Positions 1 through 11,400 of a DNA stretch of 64,000 nucleotides are shown one piece after another. A program made the translations under genes and the position numbers. Each line of letters opens with the position of its first letter. Position 1 is the stretch's first letter. The stretch comes from Ailanthus altissimus (Eukaryota > Streptophyta > Magnoliopsida > Sapindales > Simaroubaceae), in the NCBI GenBank assembly GCA_946807835.1, contig OX327693.1, positions 10,371,501 through 10,435,500 on the forward strand, given 5' to 3'. Below the pieces are notes generated by a model, which saw only the letters and a program-made list of their open reading frames with translations, was not told the DNA's origin and ran no database searches.

Positions 1-1204
1 AATTTGAGCTTTTACAAGTAGAGGTAAAATAGTTTTTTAATCTCCAAAAGCTTTTCTCTAATTGTAACCAAAGACCATCAAAAGCTCTTTGGCCAGTAGA
101 GAAGTCCAACAAAATGGACACTAAGTGTAGTTGTACTGGTCGTAAATGTGTAAAACGCTCACACTACCTAAAATTGAGTAAAAAAAAGTTTAAAATTTTG
201 TGAGTGAAATTTTTCAATCTCAACCAAATTTAAAAAAAGAATAAATAAAGTTGGATTGAATAAACTATGGGTGTTGTATAGGTCTACTCAATTCTGATGA
301 AGTATTGGGATTCTTGAGTTGGATTGACTTTAGTAACCCAATTGACTTAATGGGTTCTACATAGACTTAGAGCTCTTTGTTATTTTAATATTCTCCATTC
401 AATTCTAAAATTATTTTTTTCATTAATTTTTTTATAATTCCTTTCAATCCTTATATATAAAAATATAGTTGTTGACCTCAAAATTTGGTAATTCGAAAGT
501 TAATGAGTTAAATTTATTTTTTAGAGAAGATTAACTTGGACATTAAGGATATAATTAAAACAGGACCAATTTAACCATCTTTTTCTCCACGAATATGGCG
601 TCTAATGAGAATCTTGTAATCAAAGAGAACGTGAGACCATGCCAAAAGTTTTTCTAGCATAGGCACTTTGATGCTTAAATCAATAAAGGTTTGAAAAAAT
701 ATAAAAGTAAGATAAGATAATAAAAAAGAAATAAGATAACTTTTTGCTATACACTTTAGGCGTCTTCCTTATATTTTTACGTAAGTGATAATAAGGTTTG
801 CTCTTTTGCACTAGCTTAATGATCTTAAGAATTATGATTCTATCTCCTTTGCGTTGCTTTCTTATTTATTTATAAGATAAGAATATAGGTTTTACCTGTA
901 GCTCTAAAAATTATTTTTTAGTATGGAAGTATCATAGATATTACCCTTTAGGATTCTGCTTTTAGAGTTTTTTTGAAATTACACTAATTTTTTTTTTTTT
1001 TTGCCTTAGCAGAATTTATATCATGGTTTTAAGAATGTCTCTAGTTTAGGAATTTTTCCTTAATAAACTTGAGTTTATTCATAACTTTCTATGTCTCATG
1101 TAAGCTAAGTCCATTTTAAGAAATTGTTTTGATTTCTTGCGGTGGTCGTATTTTGACCTTCCTCTACTAGATATAAACAAGAATTTTTTTCATGTTTAAA
1201 GTTT

Positions 1205-1485
1205 AATCGAATAGGATAGTTGGGTTACGACCATTGTTTTGACTAGCTCTAGAAGAGGTGATTCTGATCGAGTTGGGTAGTCAGGCTTCGATCATTAATC
1301 TAACTAGCTTAAAGAGACTGGAGGCCTTCTTGGGGAATCTGACTGAATAAAGTAGTTAGATGTCAACTATTGTTCTGACTAGCTCAAAGAATGTGAATTG
1401 TCTTTTATCCTTTGAGGGTCTAACCGAGTAGAATAGCCAAATTTTGACCATTGTTTGACAACTCAAAAAAGGTGTCCTTGGCTCG
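1205..1485. repeat. Decayed tandem repeat, about 65-75 bp period
   Basis: Four diverged copies of one module can be read. Each has a GA(C/G)TGA-like or ATCGA start, a GTAG/ATAG-TTGGG-like centre, then GA-CCATTGTT and TGACTAGCTC. The copies begin near 1205, 1265, 1340 and 1420. No reading frame spans them. The period and boundaries were estimated by eye. The surrounding 1-1800 is AT-rich and shows no protein similarity I can recognise. Confidence 0.5.
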
Positions 1486-1630
1486 AAGAAATTTTGTGAG
1501 CCAACACTTTCTTCTTGGGTCTAATAGACCGTGATCTTCTTTAAGCTTTATGGGTTGAGATATTTGTACCTTACGGGTTAAAGACTTTGGGCCTTGTGAA
1601 TTATAATCTAAAGGAAAGAATATTTTTTTT

Positions 1631-1745
1631 TATTTGTCTTGAGAGGTGATGGAAGAGCATATTCATCATATTATATTTATAAAGTTATTAACTTATTTAT
1701 TTATTTGACTTAAGAGGTGATGGAAGAGTAGATTCCTCATCTCAT
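1631..1745. repeat. Short direct duplication
   Basis: The phrase TATTTGTCTTGAGAGGTGAT, followed by GGAAGAG, at about 1633 recurs as TATTTGACTTAAGAGGTGAT at about 1700, about 65 bp apart. Both copies end in a TTCATCAT- or TCCTCATC-like tail. It looks like a local tandem duplication in non-coding DNA. Confidence 0.55.
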
Positions 1746-2097
1746 AAATTCAAAGAAATTATTTATGTTTATAAAGTTTTTTGGGGAGTTGTTTAAGAAA
1801 TTTATTTTAAAAAAATGCCAAAAATATTTCAAGCAATTTGTAAAAAAATTATGAAGTTTATCATTGAAAATAAATATACTAAAAAAAACATAGATTCTTT
1901 TTGTTGTACTCTTGTTTATCTTTCACTAATGAAATTAACTTTCATTAAATTGTTTAAGAGAAGAGGCCTCAATGATAAGCTGCCAACTATCAACTCATGA
2001 CAGGAATAATTTCCAGTTGAATTTTATAACTAGTTCCATTATTTATTTTTAACTTAAAATAATATTAAAATTTTTAAAAGAAAAAGATGTGTTTGGT

Positions 2098-2730
2098 CGA
2101 AGGGAAAAAAAGTAGTGTTCAACGAAGAATGAAACAAATCAAGCATCATTCTCAATAGGAAGCCCTAAGGCTGGGCACAATCCGATTCCAGTCGAAATCG
2201 AATTGAACCCCTCTTTTTTCATTTTTCTTTAGAAGAAAATCGAAAAAATTGAATGTACGAAAAAAAATTAAATTAGACTGAATCGGTTCAAAACTAATTC
2301 AACCTAGTTCAATTCAGTTTATTACCTTAATTTTTAAAAAAAATGAAGAAGTACAAACCCAGGACTCGAACCCGCATTTGGGAGGAGAAATGCTTCCATT
2401 TTACCAATAGTACTAAGGGCAACAATTAACTTAAAATACGAAGGGAAAAAAAGGTAGTGTTCAACGAAGAATGAAACAAATCAAGCGTCATTCTCAACAG
2501 GAAGCCCTAAGGTTGGGTATTGTCCGATTTCGGCTAAAACTGGACTGGACCCTTATTTTTTTATTCTTTAAAAGAAAACGGAAAAAAAAATGAATGACCG
2601 AACCTATTTTCGGTTCAATTCGGTTTATTGCCTTATTTTAAAAAACAAAATTTGAAGGACAAACCAATGACTCGAACCCGTATTTGGGAGGAGAAATACT
2701 TTTATTTTGCCAACAATGCTAAGGGCGCTG
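2098..2730. repeat. Tandem duplication, about 340 bp unit
   Basis: Two diverged copies lie head to tail, from about 2098 and from about 2440. Both start with AGGGAAAAAAAG(G)TAGTGTTC and continue through GAAGCCCTAAGG(C/T)TGGG, a tract rich in CCGAAT/GGTTCAATTC, and a tRNA-like end (ACTCGAACCCG...CTAAGGGC). The CCGAAT-rich tract and the TGGGCA-type start resemble ends of non-autonomous hAT elements in plants, but I could not define a target duplication. Confidence 0.65.
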
Positions 2731-2935
2731 GGAATTGAACCTTGGATGCAAAAAAGAAATGAGCCTCATTAAACCACATAAGGTAAAGCCCAATATAAAT
2801 TCAAAATGTATTTTATTTCAATTATATTAACTTCAAGGTTAGTAACTTTGAAAAAAATGACTGGCCAGGAATCGATTCCTGGACAGTGTATACTTAAAAC
2901 ACTTCATCATTTATTAGTTTACCAACATAGCTAAG
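2361..2935 (-). repeat. Cluster of four tRNA-like (SINE-like) modules
   Basis: Read on the minus strand, four short modules carry RNA polymerase III box-like sequences. Module 1 (about 2361-2420) has TTAGTACTATTGGTAAAATG as an A-box-like stretch and GGTTCGAGTCC, a perfect B-box match (GGTTCGANTCC). Module 2 (2665-2727) is its diverged duplicate. Module 3 (2723-2792) has GGTTCAATTCCC, and its outer ends GGGC and GCCC can pair. Module 4 (about 2850-2935) has CTTAGCTATGTTGG and the perfect palindrome CCAGGAATCGATTCCTGG at 2865-2882. None folds convincingly into a full cloverleaf, so these are tRNA-derived repeats rather than tRNA genes. Confidence 0.5.
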
Positions 2936-2936
2936 G

Positions 2937-4245
2937 TGCTTGGCTAGCAAATTTTTTTAAAAAATTTTCAATTCAATTTCAGTTTTACAAAATCAAACAA
3001 AAAATTAACTGATTTTTTTATTTTTTATATTTTAAAAGCTAAACAATTTTTTATTTTAAAAAAATTGAATCGAACCAATTGATTCGGTTTCTCAATTTGC
3101 ACCTTTTTTAGCCCACCATTAAAAAGGCCCATTATAAAACTCTTAATTTTGAATGTTCTTTTTTATAATTCAATTTATTAATTATAGTTTGATGAGATAA
3201 AATAATATGTTAAATAGATATATTCTAATAAAAATAAAATAAAATGACTTAATTTACAAATATAAAATATAAATTTTGTATTTTAATTTGTATGTCAACA
3301 ATTAATAACTACCACGTGAAAAGGTAATTAACTTTTTAACTTTTATTATTGTGATAGTTATACAATATCTATAAACAAAGAACACATTAAATAGTGTTAT
3401 GGTGTATTATATATATATATTGACTTTTCAATATATTTATTAAAATGGTAAAAAAAATTTAGAAAATTCTATACATTTTTTTAATAGATATTTCTCAAAT
3501 TAATGTCATGCCTAACAAACCTCTATAAGTAGGAAGAATTGTTTTATTTTAAGAGTTAATGAATTGTTCTAAAGATAAGAGATAATTTTCTTTTAGAAAA
3601 AGAGCTTGACTTCAAAGACAATAGATTGACAATTGAGAAAAATATAGGTATAAATCTAATTGTGTATAAATAGTATAAAAGTGATGTTAGACATTTAAAA
3701 AAATTGATGTATCTAATAATTATTGGATGGTGAAATAATTTAACGAGTAATTTTAAATTTTTATTATTTTATTATCTAATAATTATTTGATATATTATTT
3801 TTTAAGATACAATTTAAAATATCTAATATTACTCATCATATAAAAAATAATTTTAGAACTGAATGTGAATTGTTACGAAATTTAGATAATTAGAAAATAT
3901 TTAATTTAATAATTTAGTCAAAAATGAAGTTTGAAGAAGCACCCCCGCCGGCAAGTTTATATATCCAGGCCTGGGTTGGGCCTGCCCAAGCTTGGAGTGG
4001 ACCGCACTTTTATCTGACGAAGGCCCACAAAGTCGGGCACTATACCAGGCCGGCTTTTCTGCCAACTCTAGTTTTCACCATGTTATAAAACTGTTTGTGT
4101 AACTCCAGGTGAAACTTTTATTTCTTCGGAGAGAATATATATATAAATAATATAATGAATTCGTAACTCACATAATATACAATATACTTCAAAATTTTAG
4201 TACATATATTAAAAATACTTCTTATAATAACCCAACCAGTAAATC
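2937..4245. other. Intergenic, no gene seen
   Basis: This stretch is AT-rich and non-coding. About 3935-4075 is a GC-richer patch (GGCCTGGGTTGGGCCTGCCC and similar GGCC-rich phrases), of a type common near ends of plant repeats. I could not identify element boundaries. Confidence 0.5.
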
Positions 4246-4271
4246 ATATATATATATATATATATATATAT
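4246..4271. repeat. (AT)n microsatellite
   Basis: An uninterrupted AT dinucleotide run of 26 bp. Similar runs occur near 43218-43240 and 55404-55425. Confidence 0.95.
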
Positions 4272-5099
4272 TTTACAACTTTGAAGAAAGCGTCCTTTGA
4301 GATTTTCGTTTGTTAGGTTGGTTTAAGGCCGAGCTCGAACCAGCCCAAAAGACTTGGGGTTGTATCCACCCAAGCCACAATTGAAAACATCAGTTGGGAG
4401 TTCAACTCCCGAGTCCCCAACCAGTTGAAGCAATTTGTACAAGGAAAATCTATGAATATGCCGCTGGTTAATGAACAAAACCTTTGAAATAAAATTGAAA
4501 TCCAAGGATGCATAAACTTACATGCAAGAAACTTAAAACAATGAGGTCGTACAACCACGCGATACGGAATACTTTATAAATTACACACAAGTCGAAGCTG
4601 CTCGCCAAGATTTGCACCCACGTAGTACAAATCTTCAACCTCTTCATCAAATACAGATCAGATACAACTGTTTTGAGATCAACAATTTCTATTTCCTTAT
4701 TTTTTTTTTTAGGAAAAGAAACTATTTCTCCTCAATAATCATATTACACAAAGAATAAGCATATAACCGTTTTACATTCAAGTGAAGCTTTTCTGTAATG
4801 AATCCAAAAAATCAATGTCATGATATTCAACTATACCCACAAAAAAGAAAATTAAAAAATTATCAATACAGCAACCACCCACCCACCCCATACAGTGCCT
4901 TTCCAAATACAAATACAAATATTGAAGACTGCAAATCATTTAACCCTCCCTGCACTCAACCAGTGACAGATCCATGGGTTCCTAGAACAACATATAACCC
5001 AAAATGGGAAAATTTTCAGCCCAAACAAACGACCAACCATAAAAGGCAAAAAGGGAAAACCCAAAAGAAATGGCACCTAGCAGTGGACAATAGATGACT

Positions 5100-5434
5100 C
5101 GGTAAAGAAAAAGAGATAAAGCAACACAAACTAGTAGAGACAGGCATCTTCTGCTATAGAATCAACCGACTTATCTTGAACTGCAACCCCAAAAGCGGCA
5201 GTTCCAAAGTTACCCAAGTAATGCTTATCAATGAAATCTTGACAAAGCTCCAAGCACTTACAAACCAGAAAAAATCACTTGTGTTTCACAGGACCTTCCT
5301 GACCAATAAACCAACCAAATGCTCCGAAAGAGGCCCAGCAACTTGATTTTTCTCTAAATCATCACTGAATGAATTGAATAAGCAATGAACTTCAAATGCA
5401 AACCAAAATTTTTTTAACGCTATCAAAGTTCAAG
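5100..5434 (-). other. SAD2: Probable 3' untranslated region of the importin gene
   Basis: This is sequence immediately downstream of the stop codon on the minus strand. It is less AT-rich than the distal flank, has no open frame of note and contains no obvious repeat. The distal end is my estimate. A 99-codon open frame at 4798-5097 on the plus strand overlaps the end of this zone and looks like chance. Confidence 0.4.
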
Positions 5435-8400
5435 TCATGAAGTGGCAGCAGCAGATGCTTTCTCTACTTTTTCCTTCTCTATCTCCACTCTCCTCTGGTC
5501 AGCATGCTGGGCAACTCCATTAGCAAGCGCCTGATAATGGAAGTCCAGTGTCTGCGTAAGGTTTTGGAATCTCAATGGATCTGATGCTTGCAAGGCTGTG
5601 ATTCATGGAGAGAAGTGAGGGAAGGAAAAGGCAAGCCCCCATGTCAAGTAATACTAAAATAATTAGAAATTTGAGTTAAAAGATATTAAAAGCAAAGTTT
5701 GCCTTACCTTTAATTGTATCCACAAAGAATATAAATGGATCCACCTCATCAATTGGCGACTGCAACTCTTCATCATCACTGTAGTCATCATCTGAGTCGT
5801 CACCATCCTCATCATGCGGACGGAAAGCCTTTACCTGAAATTTCCAAATGACAAAGTGATGATAAGGTAAAGGTCCAAGAGTGCAACATAAAGGTCAAGA
5901 ACAAGATGGAACAGCTGATATACCATGAACCAGTCAAACAGATTTAAGCGACAAATTCCAAAATATTAAATGGTAGACAATATGATCTTAATATTGCATA
6001 AGAAATTAAAGACAAATCATAAAATTATGTCCATAAAAAATATTTAACCAATGAAAAATGCTGAGAGATACGACATTGATTTGTAGATGCCATAACTCTT
6101 TCAGGATGTCCTTAATTTTTATGGAGATCTGACTACCCATTTTGTTTCCTTGCAAAAAATAAGATAAAATGCACATGCTGAGAAAGGGGTAAAACAGGAT
6201 TGTGAGCTATGAATTGCAAATCAAATAGCATTACCTATGTGTTTTAATGAAGAATAGCATTCAATATGTGTGTGGAATGCTATGACACCCATTTTGAGCT
6301 TATTTCCTTTTTTTTCTTTTTTGGGTTCTAGGTTTTTCTGGGGATCAACCAAATGACAAAATGGGAATTTTATAACTTGGAGAAAGATTGATAAATAAAT
6401 ACACACCTGTGCGGCTAATTTTCGAAGTCTAACACTGTCAACTTCATCCCCATCCCCAGCATCAACACCCATTTCCTTGTCAGACACATCACCATCATCA
6501 TCCTCGTCATCTGTTTGGAAACCATCCATATCATCATCATCTTCGGCCTCTTCCTCCTTTGCAGCTTCTGTCAATTTTAGTACACTATGCAATAAGTTTT
6601 AAATTATTGTAATAACATAAATACTTTTAAGTACAAGAATGAGTGTGACAGACCTGCAACTTGATCCCTGTATGCGACTAAGAGATCAAGATTGGCCCTA
6701 AAAACACGGCCCAAAGCCTCCCCTGGTAATTGATCCGCAGGAAGTGCAAGTAGAGATGTCAATCCCAAGCAGCAAACTTTCTTATCATGCTCCCTTCATC
6801 ACCAAGAAAATCATTTGCATAAACATTCAGACCCTTGCCAATGTGAATAGTTCAAACTAAAGAACCAAACATGATGTACAAATCAGATGGGAATGCTACA
6901 AATCTGACAATCACCTTTTAAAATTAGCCAGTACACCACTTTTTTTTACTTGTTGCAACATTTGGAACCAAAGATTAAAGACTTCTGTCGCAACACCAAG
7001 CTTGTGCAACACAGTAAGTGTCAAAGATGGGTTGTAGTAAAGAGCATCTGCTATCTGCCCAAAAGAACCCAAAACAACTTCCTTAAGGAGAGCTTTCATC
7101 TCAAAAGATATATTAATATAACTTGATGTCAAAACCACTTGCATGTATGAAAAAGATAGATGATTAAGAGAAACATCTAACAAGTATGCAAATTCTAAAC
7201 TTCTACCTTTACGAGGGACATCACAATAGTGTGTTAGCTACATTACAACCTCACTTAATATTACCCCAGCAAGACTAAATGAACAACTTTTCCAGAACTT
7301 TTCTTTTTGAATTTGAATGGTCATTGACTGAACTGACTTTATATCAAACTCATGATTACCCCGGAATGGAATCTGATGGCCGGATATGCATAACAGTAGA
7401 TAAAGAGACAAGTCCAAAAGATTAATAGTGCAATTGTTCATCAACAAAACTGCAGAATTTAGTTTTAGGGACCAGTGCATATTTTACTCGGTCAAGTACC
7501 TTATAGACCCTAAAATAATATGACCATTTACACCTCACTGCAATAGTGCAGTATTAATTGGTGAAGACAAAAGTTATCCAACTCGAACAAAATAGAAAAA
7601 GATACCAGAAATGAAGGCTTTAACTAATTGCATGAGAAGACAATCCTTGAGATCAAATGCCATTTATCTAGAGGATGACAATTTCACATGCAGATCAGAA
7701 TTAGCTAACCAGTGAAGACTTACTACTTGCATGAGAAGACATTTCAAATATGATTTCTCAGTTCGACGCAACCGCTCAACTGTTATTGTCAAATATGGCT
7801 CAACCCAATGGTCCACCTGCCCTTTACAGTTCTGGAAAACTACTTCAATGAGCTTTGGAGCAGGTTCAATATCACCGTCCTCCAAATTTTTATCTCCTAT
7901 GATCTACAAAAGAGAACAAAAAGTATTGAGTATATTAATGAAGGAACGGTTAGGGAAAATAAGAGAATCTTACACAAAGAAAATTATATTTTTCAAAAGA
8001 AATAAATAAACAAATCCTTTATTTGTCAACAACAGAGCAGAACCTGAAAAGCAATGTTATTGAAAAAGACTCACAGATGAAATCATATTCCAAAGGCTTT
8101 GCTGGTAGTCCGGTTCCTTGTAAGTGAGGAAATGCATAGTTCCCCTAGAAATGTAGTTGTCCAAAGGAACCAAAATATCTGCATAAAAATCAACAAATTA
8201 TATCGTTGTCTGCACCCAAGAATGACGGAACTACATAAAAAATCAGAAAAGTTGCCAACATATATGGTATTAAAGATAATGAGAACATGCATGCAGCATA
8301 ATGCTGGGTAGGGGTGTTTGTCGGGTTAGATTCTGCAGATTTGACGAATAATCTATCCAATCCATCATTAAATGGATTTGTAATTTTTTAATAGAATTCA

Positions 8401-11400
8401 ATCCATCGAAATGTAAAATCCAATCCGATCCAGTCCATTAAAAAAATTGCAAATCCATATCCAATGCAATCCGATCCAAAATTATAATAAAAAGACATTA
8501 AATCAACTCAAAAGTGTCAACTAAGTTGAGCCGCACCAACTCGTAATGGGTTGAGCCCATTGTATCATAAGTTAGTGAGTGACTTGGGAATAAGTTTTAG
8601 GCTTACCAATCCTATTCAAAAAATAGACACCAAGATAGTTAAACAATAAAAAATAACTTAAATTTAGCAAAAATAATTAGTTGTCGTATACAAATTGTGT
8701 TGCTTGATATTTTTGACTTTTCATATAGTGGAACAAATGAGATAATGACACTTTTTTTAATTATTTATTTCTAAATATTATGATATTAATTTCTTTGGAT
8801 TAGACCGGATGTTAGCGGATTTGAGGAAATAAATCCACAAACCAATCCATCAATCTATCAAAATCTGACGAAAAGCTAAACGGTTGGATTGAACGAATTG
8901 AATTGGATTATGAACACCCCTATTACTTGGATTGCATGAATCTGGACTATGCAAGGGAGCACAACGCAAAAGACGCATCAATATTCCACAAAATTATGGA
9001 GAAGATCCCTACATTCAGAAAGCAGAAGCACACCATACTGCAGGGAATATTACAATTAAGAGTCCAACAATCCTTGCTTATCCCAAGGAGCTTGAAAGAA
9101 TTTGAAAGCTATGTTTTTGTTATCACTGTTACTCAAGGAAAGCTTGTCTAGTAATATTCTGTAGCAGCGTATATTTAATTGTTCAACAAACAGCAAAGAG
9201 GAGCATGTCCCTCTGCTCTAATGGACACATGTATGCATGACATAGTAAAACTCAAATAATGTACATTATAATATCTTATCATTTCTGACAATTATATTAG
9301 ATAATATATAGTAATGCATGATATATTTGGATACTTTTTAATGTTCTACCAGTACCATCTTGGAAAAGTTATGTAACTCAGTGGAGGAGCCTACAAACTA
9401 AAATACTTTAGCCAGAAGTCATTAAAAGGAAAAATATTACCACAAATATCCAGTCATGCATGACAAGAAAAGAACGGAACAATGATTAACAAGTACTGTA
9501 AGAATACTCGAAGGCAAACAAAACTTTTTGCAAAGAAAGCCAAATCTTACTAGGAAAGAAATCGATAGCCCATTCTGCCAAAGCTTCCATCATCAAAGGC
9601 CAAAGGCTCCACATATCCAAGGATATTGTAGGAGAAAAAAAAGTCATATATGACACAATCTCCAGAACTTCTTCAAATACCTCTGCATAATAAACGAGAA
9701 ACATATTATGTTAAATAAATTACAGAACTATAAAATAAATAGAGCAATCAAATACCATAGCTACCGAGAGAACACAAATCTTCTGGAAACAAATCAAAAG
9801 AGATTAGTATTTTAAACTGATAAATTTTTCAGTCAATTACACGATCACTTTCCAACTCATCTCTTATATTATTTCATCTTACATTATTATCTTTACATAA
9901 TCTGACAAATCAAAGGTGATTAGCATTTTAAACTGATGAATTTTCAGTCAATTACATGATCACTTTGCAACTCATTATTTCATCTGATTTTAAACTGATG
10001 AACTTTCAGTCAATTACATGATCACTTTGTAACTCATCTTACATTATTTCATAATAATAGAGATTGTGGAGTTCTCTTAGTTGATGATTAGTAATAGCAG
10101 GTTGTACATTTCCTGTAAATGTTTATACTTAAAAAAACTGTTTGGAACAATTAGTAGTCATTTATCTCCCACCCCAATGTGCCGTTCACAAGCACAAAGA
10201 GAACAAAAAGATCAATACAGATGCCGTATATGGACACTTCCATAACTTCAAAACAAAGTAACAATTATTATTTGGCTTTAAAACTGTGGCATATATTCCA
10301 AAACTTTCTACAACTGGAAATGCTACACCATAACTCAGTAAATCTACATTTCAACCAGACGAATTGCCAGACACTACAACCTCGGTAATCAAGAACGTTG
10401 CAGAATAATATCCCATCTTCTTGGGATCATACAGGGTGGAAAGATAGAAGAATATGGACCATAGAAAAATCAGGTATCTTTTTCTGCTATATTCTTCCTT
10501 CATATTCCTTTGTTCATCTTGCAGATACTCTTACTATCTGTTTCTTAAGGAAAGATTTGGTTCTTAATATTTGGTTTAGTTTTAGAAGGGAGGATACTCT
10601 TATGATTTGTTTCTTGAGAAGATATTTGCTTCTACAAGTAAGAGGAAGGATTCTCTGTTATGAGGCTGCAGCCACAGCCATCTTGTAGGTCGTGACGATA
10701 GATAGAAACAAATGAACTATTGAAGGTCTGAAAGGGGAAGATTCCTCACCACTTTGAGGTAAAGTGAGGCTCAAGGTCTCTCTTTGAGTTTCCATATCAA
10801 ATTTAGAGATGTTTAATTTTGAGATGTCTTTTCTTTTCAATCATAGTTAATTTGGAAGCAAAATTAGAGTAATTGATGAAACAACTTTTAAGTTCAGGTT
10901 TTTGGGTCCTTTTGTCTATATACACGAGTTTAGATCTACTTGTCCGCCTTTCCATAAAGTGCTATTATGTTTAAAATGATTTCTATTGTTTCCTAGCCAA
11001 CCAAAAGATTAAAATAAAAAGAAGAAACAAGGTTAAGTGTCCTAAATTTTCCACTCAACTCAGCCCGACCTAAAGTAACATCTATCAATTATCCCGATAA
11101 CCTAAAGTCACGGACCAAAGCTCAAGATATAAAATTGGTTGATAGGCACACACACAAAAGGGTGCAAAGGGTCCAGCTAGGTGTACTATGCTGACCTTGG
11201 CCATCAGTTGTCAACATTCTTCGCATTATTGGAAGCAAGGTTGGCTCAATTTGGACAAAAAGATGAGGAAGCCTGCTAACTGATTCAAGAATTGTGCTTA
11301 TAGCACGCAGGCAACCAACTGCAGCCAAAGCGCCAGGATCATCAGCATCCTCATCAGCTTCAGCAGTGTTCATACACCTCCAAAATGCAGCTGCCTGAAA

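Noticed and set aside
2361..2935. True tRNA genes
   Set aside because: Only box A/B-like segments are present; acceptor and anticodon stems do not pair convincingly.
4798..5097. 99-codon open frame at the 3' side of the importin gene
   Set aside because: Composition (poly-N/K/P) and position near the untranslated region suggest chance; no homology recognised.
10398..10688. 96-codon open frame with an internal duplication
   Set aside because: Inside importin intron 14; the duplication [24 protein letters not shown] comes from a short DNA repeat, and there is no family match.
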